Below are positions 15,972 through 28,600 of a stretch of 48,867 nt of DNA, piece by piece (the stretch's first letter is position 1; each line of letters opens with the position of its first letter). The position numbers were made by a program, and so were the translations under genes. The stretch is from a virus, in the IMG/VR virus record IMGVR_UViG_3300032242_001981, positions 1-48,867 of that record; one strand, written 5' to 3'. The notes below the pieces were generated by a model, which had not been told where the DNA came from, did not search any database, and worked only from the letters and a program-made list of their open reading frames with translations.

Positions 15972-17084
15972 TTAGTATCTGTATCTAACAACAACAATGC
16001 CAGGGCCGCCTGGACCAGAATATTCTGGTCCACCTGGATGGCTGCCGCCACCGCCGCCACCGCCTCTGTTGGTGCCGCCAGCTGTTGCTTGGAACGGACT
16101 ACCTGACGGTGATGGTCTGCCACCTTGCCCAGTGCCGTCTGTTGCGCCGCCGAGACTTGGGCTATACGCATAGGCAGTATCGTGGCATCCGCCACCGCCG
16201 CCGGCGGCATATATTACTCCAGAGCCAGTTATTGAATTTGTTATCCCACTGCCGCCTCGCGCATCGATTCCGTTAGAAAATCTACTATAGCCTTTACCTC
16301 CAGCTCCTCCGCCAGCACCGCCGGCATGAGTTGCACCGCCAGGCGATGAACAGCCTGCATTTGGATAACCAGGTCCTGAACCGTGATGACCAAATCCACC
16401 AGGGTGCCCCTGTCCTAATGTTCCGTGACCGCCTGGATGTTGGCCAGGATAACTAGTATAGTCAGTTCCAGGCGATCCTTGACCGCCAGGTCCACCACCA
16501 CCTGATCCACCTGCCATTCCAGGTACAGGGGTTCCGCTGCTGTATTGACCACCTTTACCGCCGCCAATTGCTACCATACTGCTTGATGTAGGATGTGCAA
16601 ATGTGCTAGGCCCGCCCTGTGTACCTTCATCACTGTAGTGATGTAATCCGCCAGTTCCGCCAACCCCCACGTTAGTGTTATAGGTAACACCTGCTACAAT
16701 AGGAAAATTTCCGTTGTATAGATAACCACCAGCACCACCACCGCCACCAATAGGAGCGCCACCACCGCCGCCTGCTACAACTAGTACTTCTGCTCTACCA
16801 GTATAAGGTGCTGTAAATGTGGAAGCTCCTGTGGCGGTAAATGTGTGTATTCTAAAACCCCCTGCGGTTGTTATTGATGCACCGCCAGTGGCTATTGTGC
16901 CAGTATTTGAACTAATTGAACCGTCAATAGACTGCCACGCACCGTTAACATACATTTCATTTTTATTTGTAGTAGTATTATATCTTACATCACCGTTAAC
17001 AGGGCTTGCATCGCCGCCGGATACTCCGGTTGCTATTTGAACATATCCTGTATCGTTAATTGTTGTATTCTTTAACGTTGCCAT
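15972..17084 (-). CDS. Glycine-rich adhesin-like tail-fibre protein B
   Basis: A 370-residue paralogue of its downstream neighbour. It opens with the same MATLKNTTINDTGYVQ and DVRYNTTTNKNEMYVNGAW. The glycine-rich part starts around 95 (GGFRIHTFTATGASTFTAPY, then VEVLVVAGGGGG), with His/Gly-rich loops (PGQHPGGHGTLGQGHPGGFG) and the end GPGGPGIVVVRYRY. The first 30 bases of coding DNA are almost identical to those of protein A, while the loops differ, as expected for diverging receptor-binding tips. It ends 19 bases before the ATG of protein A. Confidence 0.75.
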   Translation of the reverse strand: MATLKNTTINDTGYVQIATGVSGGDASPVNGDVRYNTTTNKNEMYVNGAWQSIDGSISSNTGTIATGGASITTAGGFRIHTFTATGASTFTAPYTGRAEVLVVAGGGGGAPIGGGGGAGGYLYNGNFPIVAGVTYNTNVGVGGTGGLHHYSDEGTQGGPSTFAHPTSSSMVAIGGGKGGQYSSGTPVPGMAGGSGGGGPGGQGSPGTDYTSYPGQHPGGHGTLGQGHPGGFGHHGSGPGYPNAGCSSPGGATHAGGAGGGAGGKGYSRFSNGIDARGGSGITNSITGSGVIYAAGGGGGCHDTAYAYSPSLGGATDGTGQGGRPSPSGSPFQATAGGTNRGGGGGGGSHPGGPEYSGPGGPGIVVVRYRY

Positions 17085-17086
17085 TT

Positions 17087-18115
17087 TTATGTTGATCCTT
17101 TATATCTAACAACTACAATGCCCGGACCACCTGGGCCACCGCCTTGTGGTTCTGGACTGTAAGGACCGCCACCGCCACCGCCACCTAGATTGGTTCCGCC
17201 TGCTTGACCATTTTGTCCAGGTAGTGAGTTTCCGTTACTGCCTCGACCTGCTAGAGCAGCAACACCGTGACTTGGGTTGTGATAACCACCAGCGCCACCA
17301 CCACCTCTATATACCGCAGTTCCAGTAATGCTACTGACCATGCCTTCGCCGCCACGACCTTGAGCATATCTATTAAATCTATTATATCCTTGTGTACCAG
17401 CGCCACCACCACCGCCGCCACCATAATGTGTTCCTGTCGGAGTTCCGTTATAGTGTACACCAAATCCGCCTGGATGTCCTTGTCCTGCTATTCCAGTACC
17501 GCCATTGTGATAAGTTTCAGGGCCGCCGTTCCATCCTGGGCCGCCACCTCCTGACCCGCCGGCTGCGCCTGGTTGTCCGCCTGGGGGGTAATGAGCGCCC
17601 TTGCCACCGCCTGTGGCATTTATACCGCTAGGCCCGTTAAACCAACTAGGGTTTCCAGAAGTAGCATCATTAGCACTATGGCTTGAGCAACCGTTTCCGC
17701 CAGTTCCAATATTTACAGGATAAGTTGTTCCTGCTGTTACTGGAACTCCAGTTATGTTGATGTACCCACCTGCGCCGCCGCCGCCACTAATGCTGTGTCC
17801 CCCACCTCCACCACCAATTACCAAAACTTCAACAACACCGGTAAATCCAGGAACAAATGTATCTGTTCCGCTGGTATATGTGTGTATTCGATATCCGCCT
17901 AGAGTCGATATTGATCCGCCTGTGCTAGTTGTTCCTGGAACGGCAGATTCAATTACTGTAACCCATGTAGTTCCGTTATAAAATTCATTGGCTAATAAGT
18001 CAGTATTGTAGCGCATCATGCCGGCTGTTGGGCTACCGGGTCTAGCAAGAGTATTTCCGCTAGGAAGCCTAACAAACCCGGTATCACTAACAGTAGTACT
18101 TTTTAGTGTTGCCAT
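17087..18115 (-). CDS. Glycine-rich adhesin-like tail-fibre protein C
   Basis: A 342-residue third paralogue: MATLKSTTVSDTGFVRLPSG and GMMRYNTDLLANEFYNGTTW, then GGYRIHTYTSGTDTFVPGF with VEVLVIGGGGGG, variable loops, and a closing GPGGPGIVVVRYKG. Its ATG directly follows the stop of the S74 fibre gene (TAAATG), so expression is probably coupled to it. It is the most distant of the three at the N-terminus. The function is inferred as for A and B: a fibre-tip receptor-binding protein. Whether one virion carries all three or they are alternatives cannot be seen. Confidence 0.75.
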   Translation of the reverse strand: MATLKSTTVSDTGFVRLPSGNTLARPGSPTAGMMRYNTDLLANEFYNGTTWVTVIESAVPGTTSTGGSISTLGGYRIHTYTSGTDTFVPGFTGVVEVLVIGGGGGGHSISGGGGAGGYINITGVPVTAGTTYPVNIGTGGNGCSSHSANDATSGNPSWFNGPSGINATGGGKGAHYPPGGQPGAAGGSGGGGPGWNGGPETYHNGGTGIAGQGHPGGFGVHYNGTPTGTHYGGGGGGGAGTQGYNRFNRYAQGRGGEGMVSSITGTAVYRGGGGAGGYHNPSHGVAALAGRGSNGNSLPGQNGQAGGTNLGGGGGGGPYSPEPQGGGPGGPGIVVVRYKGST

Positions 18116-19237
18116 TTATTTTTTACCTTTAAGTTCATTAATCTCTGTTTGCAATGACTTAATACACTCAATTAGATAAGCACTTACTTTTGTGTAATGG
18201 ATTCCGTAAGGTTTGCCGTTTTCGTCTAGTGCAACTAACTCTGGAGCATGTTTGTAAACGTGTTCAGCAATTAATCCAGCTTCGTGTTTTTTAGTATCTT
18301 TACGATCATATGTTACACCAGTTAGTTTTAATATTGCATCTAATGCTCCTGTAATAGGATTGACATTTTCTTTAAATGCAATACTTGATGTTTCAACTAG
18401 ACCTACTGTGTATATTGTACCGCTAACACCGAGTCCGCCTGTAAGTACCACGGTATGCGTTGCATCAGTAGCTGTAGTACCTTGACCGTTACGTGTAAAT
18501 GTTGTTGCACCACTTGATGCTAGTGTAGTAAATGATCCAGCAGCCTGTGTACTTACACCAATACTTGTATTATTGATAGTACCAGCTACTGTTGTTGGAC
18601 TAATAGTTAAACCACCTGTTGGACTAATGGTAACTAGTGCGGCAGGACTTAATGTAACTGTGCTGTTTGCGCCTAATGTTGTAAACAATCCCGTACCACG
18701 TGTTGTTGCACCAATGCTTGAAAAGTTGCCAGCGGCTGCGGTAGTTACACCAACAGTCACGTTATCCATTGATCCTGGTGTGCTGTTAGCAGTCGGACTT
18801 GATATGATTACTTGTCCTGCGGCTCCAGTAGGGCTAATAGTCACTGTTGCACCACTTGGACTAAATGTAGTTGTGCTACTTGCTGTTAGTGTAGTGAATG
18901 CTCCAGGGCCACCACCACCTCCACCTACGCTACACCAATTTGTACCATCTGAATAAAAATATCCAGATGTAAGTGTAACCATTGCATAGCTATTACTGTT
19001 ATTTGTGGCAGCGCCTACAATACTACTTCCAGCACTAGCTGATGTGCTTAATGTTATAGATCCAGAAGTGGCATTATACAATGCAAGTGTTTGCCCTGGA
19101 AATTGAACTGGATTAGGAAGTTGTACAGTATATGGAGCAGTACCGGTAAATTCAGTTAATACTCCTTGCAGAGGTGAACTTAGTGTAACGGCTCCCGAAA
19201 TTATATTAACTTGAATTGGGGTATTGTAACGTGCCAT
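18116..19237 (-). CDS. Tail fibre with C-terminal S74 intramolecular chaperone
   Basis: A 373-residue fibre. Residues 1-110 are a beta-rich head (PYTVQLPNPVQFPGQTLALY) ending in a Gly-rich linker. Residues 115-270 are shaft repeats of the type GxFTTLxAxSTxTxSPxxxxVTISPTG. From about 282 a peptidase-S74 chaperone domain starts with SSIAFKENVNPITGALDAIL, followed by GVTYD and GLIAEHVYKHAPELV, and ends in a coiled coil (YLIECIKSLQTEINELKGKK). S74 domains help the fibre trimerise and then cut themselves off. The Ser and Lys of SSIAFK have the spacing seen in the SDxxxK catalytic motif of the family, so self-cleavage is plausible. The stop touches the ATG of glycine-rich protein C. Confidence 0.82.
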   Translation of the reverse strand: MARYNTPIQVNIISGAVTLSSPLQGVLTEFTGTAPYTVQLPNPVQFPGQTLALYNATSGSITLSTSASAGSSIVGAATNNSNSYAMVTLTSGYFYSDGTNWCSVGGGGGGPGAFTTLTASSTTTFSPSGATVTISPTGAAGQVIISSPTANSTPGSMDNVTVGVTTAAAGNFSSIGATTRGTGLFTTLGANSTVTLSPAALVTISPTGGLTISPTTVAGTINNTSIGVSTQAAGSFTTLASSGATTFTRNGQGTTATDATHTVVLTGGLGVSGTIYTVGLVETSSIAFKENVNPITGALDAILKLTGVTYDRKDTKKHEAGLIAEHVYKHAPELVALDENGKPYGIHYTKVSAYLIECIKSLQTEINELKGKK

Positions 19238-19257
19238 ATTATTATCTCTCTTTTATA

Positions 19258-19611
19258 TTATACTGTTGATGTTTCAATGCCGTAAATATTAACGTTCACG
19301 GTAGCTGATGAAGCATATGCAGTAATGTATTTTGCACCAGTTGAACTACTTATCACTAGTCCTGTTCTCTCAAACGTTCCTTTTGGCGGAACTACTGTAT
19401 CGTATTCAACAGCTTCGCTGTTAACTAAAGACCCAGTTGGCGAGCCAGCAGTTCCTAAACTAGTACCTAAGTACAAACGAATAGTTGCCGCTGTGGTGCC
19501 GGTGTTTGTAAAACTAACGTTACATACAGTGTATGTAGTGTTTGGTGTTACGTAAACTGTAGTAGCAGTTGTTGCTCCTAATGTACCTGTGTATAAAATT
19601 CCTGTTGCCAT
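19258..19611 (-). CDS. Small beta-sandwich structural protein 1
   Basis: A 117-residue protein rich in Thr, Ser and Val with alternating polar and apolar residues. Blocks are NTTYTVCNVSFTNTGTTAAT, IRLYL, then VPPKGTFERTGLVIS and a final NVNIYGIE. The same order of strands (TNxxxxxxxIxLxL, a VxPxxxxxxxxxxxxL turn, an A-rich strand) appears in the genes at 40036 and 46944, so these three look like distant paralogues. A Shine-Dalgarno (GGAG) precedes the ATG. It sits between the giant protein and the S74 fibre gene. A minor virion or fibre-joining role is inferred from context. Confidence 0.6.
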   Translation of the reverse strand: MATGILYTGTLGATTATTVYVTPNTTYTVCNVSFTNTGTTAATIRLYLGTSLGTAGSPTGSLVNSEAVEYDTVVPPKGTFERTGLVISSSTGAKYITAYASSATVNVNIYGIETSTV

Positions 19612-19635
19612 TTTGTTTTCTCCAAATTTTTATGT

Positions 19636-22600
19636 TTATCTCTGACCAAAGAATGCAAGAGCAACTGGTGCTCCGTCAATTCCGCCTGCGAATGTCATCT
19701 TACTAGTTACCAAGATTTGTGCATTGTTAGTATTACTTATCGTATTTCCAGCAATGTATATCTGTCCTGATGTGATAGTATTTACGTTCAATGAGCTTTG
19801 TCCACCACCAATTTGCGCCGTAATAAACGCTTTAATAGCTTTCTGTGTAGGTACTACACCGTCACTATTAGCAGTAAAGTACGGATCAGTTGAGAACTGG
19901 TAAATTGTAGCAGAACCAACGCCTAAACTAACTGAACCAAGTGTCAAACTCTGTAGTCCTGACAAGTTAAACGCACTAGCGTTCAATGTAGCAGTACCAG
20001 TTGACTGTTGAACTCCAAACAAGTTACCAACGTTAAAGTTACCGTCTTGGTCAGTACTTGTAAAGAATACTCGTCCTCCGCCAACAAACAACTGCTGGTT
20101 AGCCGATACTGCTCGAGTAGCATCAACATATGGATAGTTAGTTGCACTAAATCCGCCTGTGCCAATGTACAAGAAGTCATGTCCAGTTAAACGAACGTTA
20201 CTATATGACAAGTTAGTTGTGATCAAATCGTTATGAGCAGGTGCTAGTAATGTTGACAAACTTGGATTAATCTGGAATGTAGCAGAGTAGTTACCTGCAA
20301 TTCCTAACACGTTTGTAACAGCAACCAGTTTATACCAACGATTTGTTCCAGTAATACTACTAAACACTACGTTACAGCCCGGTGTCGGTATTTGATACAG
20401 ACCAGTTACGTTAACATACGATCCCACTTGATACAAATCAGCATAGCCGTCGCCTGAGTAACTTGCAGTGCCCGTTGTATTAGCAGTACCACGATGTCCA
20501 AAACTTGGATTACCTAATGCGCCATTACCAATACGTCCTACTACAGGTGCTGTGTTGACCTTGTTTGGATCTGTTTGTGTAATAATTGGGCTTGCAAAGT
20601 ATGTCATACTAGTTGGAGTTGATGCAGTTAATGCAAATATACTTCCGCCTGATGTAGTAGATATTTGTATTGTACCAGCTAGTCCAGATGTCGAAGTAGG
20701 CGTACCCTTAACAAAATAATATGTACCTGCAACAATATTTCCAGAACTTGTACTAAACACAATCGGTTGATTTGCTGTCAAGTTAGTAATATTATCGAGT
20801 GTGATAGTACCTGTACTTGTTGTACTTGTTGCTGTAACTATGCCACGTGGGTAACCGCTACCTGGTTCAATCATTCTAACTTCACTAATCTGATTGTTAA
20901 CTACTCGAGCACGAGCTTGCGAAGTTGCGCCAGTTCGAATTCTAGTAGCAATTTTACCACTTGTATTAGATACACTTACCCAAGTCGGTACTTGACCTAA
21001 TGTTGTGTCTTTAGGATTACCAAATGTTAGGCCTTGCCAGTTACTTGAACTAGGCATACCTGTTGCATAGTAAGTCCAGTTTACACCGTCTGGGCTAGTT
21101 GCTACAGCCTGTGTCTTAGATATAGCTACAAACAATCCCTGTCCGTATCTAATTCTACTCCATGTTGTTACTCCGCTTGCAAATAATGGGTTATTTAATG
21201 TTGTGGTCCATGTATTGTTTGCCGCGTTTGATGGAGTAGTTGTCCAAGCATTTGACTGCCAGTTAGTTGTGTAACATACTGTGCCGTCGCTAGCCAATGC
21301 TACAAATCTACCATTGCCGTAGGCAATGCTTGCCCATGTTTTGCTTGGTAATGTAGCGCCAGCATACCATTTTGTTGGATCTGCGGCAGTAAATGAACTT
21401 ACAGTTCCACCAATTGCACAGAATACTCCGGCACCGTATGCAATATGTCCATACCCAGATGAGTTTGTAGTAACATAACTTGACTGGTCTGACCATGAGG
21501 TAGATCCTATAGTGCCTGCACCGCTTGGTGCAAATGATACTGCTACTCCTGAGCTTGTTCCGCCCACTGCAATATATAAATTGTTACCATATGCTAGTGA
21601 GTTAAGATTAGTTTTACCAGTAGTGCCAGAAGTTGCTGACCATGTAGTTCCTTGATCAGTACTGTATGCTGCCGATGCAGTTGCTTGACTAATAGCTACA
21701 AATGCCGCATTAGTATCTGTTACAGTTACTACAGGATTAGATGTATATCCATAGCCAGTCTGTGATATTGTATAACTTATTATACCATAACCTGCAAAGT
21801 TTGTATTTGTATTTGCAGTAGCTACTGCAAGTGATCCAACATAAGTTAATCCAACACCGTATGTTCCACTAGCTCCAATGCCTGTTGCTGTGCGTTTAGT
21901 AGCATCGCCATAAACTGAATTAGTAAATGTTGGCTTAGTAGAGCTAAAGTTTCCGCTAGAGCTTGCTAGATAATAATTAGTCATGTTAGGTGATACTGTT
22001 GTATCAACTGCTGAGTAATAAGAACCACTTGTTGCCGCGCCACCTGAACTCCATCCTGTTGCAGTTACCGGAGCCGCAACAACTACTGACGGTGCAGAAT
22101 AATATCCTGATCCCCATGTTGTAGAAGTAATACTTGATAAACTGCCTGTTACCGCAGTAACCGTTGGACTAGCATACAAACTACCAGTAATAATCATGTC
22201 TACTGCTTGAATAGAACCATTTAGTACACGGGCCGTTGCTGTTGCACCTGCACCAGATGCGTCTGTAATAACAATAGTTGGAGGAGTTAGATAGTTATAA
22301 CCGCCGTTTACTACTGTAATGCTAACAATCTGTCCTGCGGTGTTTCCAGTTCCAATAACTGCTTGTAGTATAGCACCGGATCCACCGACACCACCAACTA
22401 CTGCTGTAGCTGTTGCATTTTGGCCTCCACCGTAAACAATAGCACCCCACTTGGAACTTGCATCTGTTGGTAATGCGCCGCCGGCGGCCCACGTTGTACC
22501 ATCAGTTGTAGTAGCTGTACTTGCAACACCTGTTGCATCTGAAATAGCAACAAACTTACCTTGACCGTATGCTACGTTTGACCATGTAGTACTAACAGCC

Positions 22601-25600
22601 GCAGTCATTGTGATACTTTGACTTGCAAATCCAGGAGCAGAGTATGACAATGCTGGTTCAATTGTATATGCTGATGTAGCATCTAGTAATGGTTGAATTG
22701 TATTTCCAGGGACAACATGATCCCAACCTGCTTCGTATACAGGAACTGCTATAGTACCAGTTAATGCGGTACTTGCTAAGTTTTGACTTACACTCACTGT
22801 CCAAGTTGACCCGTTACCGCTACCACTTTGATTAGCAACAATATATGTATTAGGTAATACCGATCCGCCAGTTAATAACATACCTGGATAAATTACGCCA
22901 GATGTTAGTGTACCAACTGTTAGGGTATAACCAACAATAATCGATGCCGCTGTTACTGCCGGTGTTGCACTAGTTGCTGTCAGTGTAATACCAGTTCCGG
23001 CTGATGCATTAGACGCCGATGTACAAAGTTTAAATGTAGTGCCGTTTACTACGTTTACAAAGTAAACAGTTGGCGACCATACTGCGGTAGTTCCTGATCC
23101 AAATATACTTAATCCGCCAATTGCGGCACCTGTATAGATTGGTTGGCCTGTATACATAGTTCCAGTACTAGCTACCGTGAATACAGTTGTTGAGTTTGAC
23201 GTGATGGTCAACGTTGCAAAACTTGGACGAACAATGTTTGCAAATTTGTTACTTTGACTATATCCAATAATATTTGCATATTGTCCAACACCTGTACCGC
23301 CAGTTAGTTGAATTCTCATACCAACGTAAGCTGAACTTAGTTGAATATCACTGTTGGCAATAGTTATACTTCCAACAGCACCAGTTTGTGCTACGTTACT
23401 TGCTGTTAAGTAGTTACTGCCGCCAATACCTTGGCCGTTGTTTAAGTCAACTAATCGTGTTTCAAATACTGATGCGTCACGGAATTCGTCTCCAATAGTT
23501 ACAATATTATATCCTGCACCGTTAACACTAGGAATTGCATTAGTGTATGCACTACCTGCATTTTCAAATTCTAAACGTAGAATCTTATCTGTACCGTCAG
23601 TTACAACGTTTGTAATATATGCAGAACTAGCACGGTTATTCAATCTACCATAGATTGGCGCTTCATAACTGTCAATACCTTCAGCAATAACCCCATATGT
23701 ACCATACGAGCTGTTACCGTTAGTAGCACGGATACGTCCACCGTATTCTGCCATGTAACCTGCATATGAGTAGTATGCGAATACAGAAACAAGTTCTGTT
23801 AATGCACCACTACCAGTACACCAAACACCAAAACCATCACTGATAATAGTTGTGTAGTCGTTTGCAACAATAGACTTGTTACCACCACTGTGCAGGGCCG
23901 CATCGATCTTCATACCTGAACAACCAGAACCAAATAAGGTTAAGTTTTGTGTGTATGGTGAACGACTAGCGATCCATGCGTTAGCATCGTTTGGTCCAAA
24001 TCCAGCATCAAGACTTGAGTACGAGCCGGCTGTTGGACGTTTAGTTCCTAATGCATTAGGCAATGTCATAGTACCGGTTAACCCGTTTAATGTCATATTT
24101 CTTAAACCAGTACCGTTACGTAGATGGAACAAATCAGTTACTGTTGCTCCGTTTACTGCTGACAAATAAATTCTTACCGCTCTTGTTGATTTATAGTTAC
24201 CAGTTAGACCTAAATCATAAATTAAACCATCAAGATATTGATTAGCATCACGAATACACTTAGTTTGGCTCATGTAATAACTTACGTTCATTTGTCCAGT
24301 GCTGCCTGTTAGTGTCTTGGTAGTCTGTGTACCTGTTCCAGGGGCAGTTATAGTAAGAGTAAATGTTGACGTAGTTGGGGTAGTTAGTACCCAATATACT
24401 GTTCCGGCTACTATACTGTTATCAAATATAGCTTGTTGAATAGTACCAGTTGATGACCCCGATGCAGTTCCGGCAGCAAACGCTAAACCACCTTGTGATG
24501 TAGATACAGTAATAGTTGTACTAACGGCAGTTAAAATATAATATTTGACACCTGCTTGTAGATTTCCTAAATTAGTACTAAATGTAATGGCAGTATTTGC
24601 AACTACACCAGCTGTTGAGTTAACTGTAATATTATTACCTGATACTGCGGTAGCTGTTATAGTAGTAGTAGACGGTGCTACTGAGAACATTACCGGATCA
24701 TTAACTGTTAAGTTATGTGCCCCGGAGCAAGTAATTGTACCATTATTTGCTGTAGTCGTTACAGTACCAGTAAACTGAGATAGAACATAAGCAACCATTT
24801 CGTTGGCTAAGAACGCTTTATTAGCTCGGATAATTTCAGCGCCTTGTATAGTAGATAGTGTATTATTATAACCACTAACTGAACCATATGTTCCAAAAGC
24901 ATTGTTCCAAGGTTGGACTGTACCGTTGGTGTTTTTATCGCAGATACCTTGATTGATTGGCATGCCTGCTGTGGCTGTTGCTGATAATCCTGTTAGAGTA
25001 TTAGTAATTGTAAGTGCTGTGCCACTCTTATAAGTAGCTGTAACTGTAATACTTGTGCCAGCCGCTGGATATGTTCCAGCAGTTACAGAGTTGATCCAAT
25101 AGATATTACCTGGTGTTATACCGCCAGCCGCATCAAATGTTGCTGTTAGTGTCAATCCAGAAGCATTAGTCAATGTAATAGCTGACCCGCCAAACGTTGC
25201 GGCAATAGTAATTGTACTACTTACGATTGATTGAACATAGTAACGTTGATTAGCTACAATACTAGATGCTGTTCCGCTAGCTTGTGGCGTAAATCCTGTA
25301 AACCAAACACGTTGTCCTACAGCAACACCAGTAACACTTGATAATGTAATTGCATTACTTGTAATAGCCGTTGCTGTAGTTGTAATATTTGCTGGTAACC
25401 CAGTGAAAGTAATCGGCATATTAACATACATGCCTGCATTAGTTGCAACAGTGATTAAATTTGTACTTGTAGTTACACCGCTTACTGGAATAGTTACACC
25501 GCTTGCTGTAATAGCTGTTGTTAGTCCAAGACCACCATAGATACCGTAAACAACTGCGGTCATTGCTCCAGTAGCAGTGGCGCTAATAGTGAATACTGAT

Positions 25601-28600
25601 CCAAGATATGTTTGACTAACTGTAAACTGTGTTGAACTTAGTACTTGTTTAATATAATAAGTTCCAGCTGTTAAGTTTCCAATAGCAGTTCCTGTAAGTG
25701 TAATAGTTAATCCAGGTACATATCCACTGGTAGTTCCTGCTGTAAGAACGTTAGTGTATGAATTTCCATTTAAAGTTACGCTAGTGGTTACACCAATAAT
25801 ATTTGTTGTAGTTGAGGCAGCTGATTGATTATAGTTTAACAACCAATTTTGCGGACTGGCTGTTATTGTAATCCCTGTAATAGGACTTCCGCTTGAACCA
25901 CCGGTAGTAGTTGTTATTGCAGAACCACCTTGTGTAGCCGACAACTGGAAAGAAGTAGATGTTGGAGTACCAATAACATAATAAGTTGTACCGGATGCAT
26001 AAGTTGGGCTAGTAATACTTCCAGCTGAGAATGTTCCGCTAATAGTAACTTGTTGTCCTACTACTAATGCATTTGATAATGCCGATGCTAGTTTAAATGT
26101 ACCGGTAGTATTATCAAGATATGCTCCTGTAATACTAGTTGTGGCTCCTGAAACAATGGTAGTTCCGGTAGCAATACCAGTTCCTGCTAGTTGCATTCCT
26201 ACAGCAATAGTGCCAGATATTGAACTAGTAACAACTAATTGTGTACCTGTAATAGTACCGTTAAACGTTGCTGTTGTTGTAGGTTGTCCGTAGATCTGTG
26301 CAACCATCTCGTCAATAACTGTTGCAGTTTGAGCTACTGCGCCGTTTGCCGCTAGTAGTTTTACACGCTCACCAATAAATCCAAGAGCTCCGTATGTCGA
26401 GTCAGCTAAAGTATTCTGTAGATTGACAACTGACGGAACTAGTCTGTTAAATGCACGGCCACATGTAATACTGTTAAAATTTGTATTAAACAGTACGTCA
26501 TATGCTAATGCCGAAGTAACATAGCCGGCATCACGATTTGTCAATGTCAAAATAGGACTTTCATTTTGATAAAATCTTGTTACCCATGATTGAGCATCAT
26601 TTGCAACTTCACTTGCACGAGCTTGGATAGCTGTGTAAGATGCCTTATTTGCTGTTGTAGCTAACGCATATGATCCCGACACCGCTGGAGTAATAACTAG
26701 TGTAGATCCAGTTGCTGTAGCTGTTTGACTTATACTTACAGTCCAAAGCAAGTTAGAACCTGCTGTAATATAAGTACCTGCGGCAACTGTACCACCTGTT
26801 ACAATTTGTCCAATTTTAACAGTACCTGTTACAGAGCTTACTGTTAGTGTTGTTCCACTGATAGATCCAGTAAATGTTGCGGCTGATGTATCAGGTATGC
26901 CGTTGTTAATCCAATAAACAATATCAGCAATACGAGCCTGTGCAAATGCTGCCGCGGCTGCTGATCCTGCTGTGCCTGTTGTATATTGTGTAGTTGTGTT
27001 TCCTGTGCTACGTGTAACTGATGTCTTCTGAACAATTTGGCCAAGGATTGTTGATAGTCTGCTTAATGATTCTATTACGCCAATTAGATATGGAGCAACT
27101 AACTGAGCAGTATTCAAACTATAATATGAGCTTCCAATAATCAGTGACTGATTGTTGCAACCATAAGTCATGTCATAACAAACTGCATCTAAAATATAAG
27201 TTAAGTCACGTAATGTTTCTGCTTGATAAGTTCCGCTATATGAACTCCACTGTTGTGAGCCAGTTAAAACTCCATCTGTGTTTAAAAAACTTACAATCTC
27301 ATCTTTGATAAACTGATAGTTATTTTGAATTAAAGTTAAGCCGTCGCCGTAGTTAGCTAGATATGATGAGTTATATCCAGTAACAGTTGGCATACTAATT
27401 GCTGGTTGATGTAGTAATCCGTTAGGATAGTTTGCATTTGTTGGGCCAGTAATTACACCGCCACCTGCAAACATATCTTGAATAGTTCTAGCATTGGATA
27501 CAACAAGATTAACCGCTGATGTATTGCCGGCATCGCCTGCCGGCAATACGGTTACTTGTGTTTGTGTATTTGGTGCTATTGTTCCTGTAGTTGTTGGGGT
27601 TACTGTGCTATTGGCTACTAGATTAGACAATACCGATTGAACACGTTGTAACGCCGTTGCTGTTTTAGGTCGATCGTTAATTAGATTTACTTGTGCTCCG
27701 GCTACTTGAACAATAGTACTACGTAGTTCGTCACCAACTACCGCAGTATCGATTGGAATTACAATAGGACCGTACTCGTTGTATGTGCCAGTTTTTAAAT
27801 AGATTGTTGTATGTGGACGAATTTCTTGGGGAATATTTCCATAAGTTCCTGCTGTTATTGCCCCTGTTATAATGCCTAGTAGTCCTTGTGCAGTTGTTAA
27901 GGCAGTGCTTTCAATTAAGCTAGTTGCAACAGTAGTAGTATTTTGAATAGCCGATGTACTTACGCTATTTAATGTTTGATAATTATTAGCAGGAGCACTA
28001 TTAGATAATACAGCCGGAAACAATGTATTTTTTAAGTATATTAAACTTCCTGCAAATACTGGCGCTTGTTGTGTAGTTCCGGTACTAGTAAAACTTGTTA
28101 ATGTTTTAAAATATGCTTTAGTAGCAGTTTCACTATACAAGTTGCCGCCGTGAGTTAAGTCAAATATAGTACCGTCAATCACTGTTCCTGTGTCACGTTC
28201 TGCTTTGCTTTGTATATAATTAAAAGCGGCAGTTGATGCTGTTGCGCTACTAGGAGTGATTGCTAAAGTTTGCCCGCTTTGATATGCAGTGCTAACTGTA
28301 AATGTGGTAGTAGTTGGGATAGTGTTTACATAGTAAACAGTGCCTACAGTTACGCCGCCTGTGGCTGCTGAAAAAGTAATAGGCATGCCGTAGTACATGT
28401 TAGCAGTAGTTACTTGACTTGTGGTGCTTGAACCGCCAACTGCAAATGTGTTTCCGCTTGAGCTAGTACCTGTAACGTTAAATGAATAGTTAACTTGAAT
28501 AAAATTGTTAACTTCTTTCATCATAAATTGTTTATTAACTTTTAATGCAAGTCCTGCGTTGGCATTTAAATATCCTTCTTCGATTTGTCGGCAGGCATAT

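Noticed and set aside
16085-17981. Opposite-strand Arg/His/Pro-rich frames in the glycine-rich genes
   Set aside because: They are low-complexity shadows of GGC/GGT codons without ribosome-binding sites or family features.
14762-18115. Repeat-rich region as CRISPR array or collagen gene
   Set aside because: The repeats come from Gly codons with no regular repeat-spacer pattern, and there is no sustained G-X-Y periodicity.
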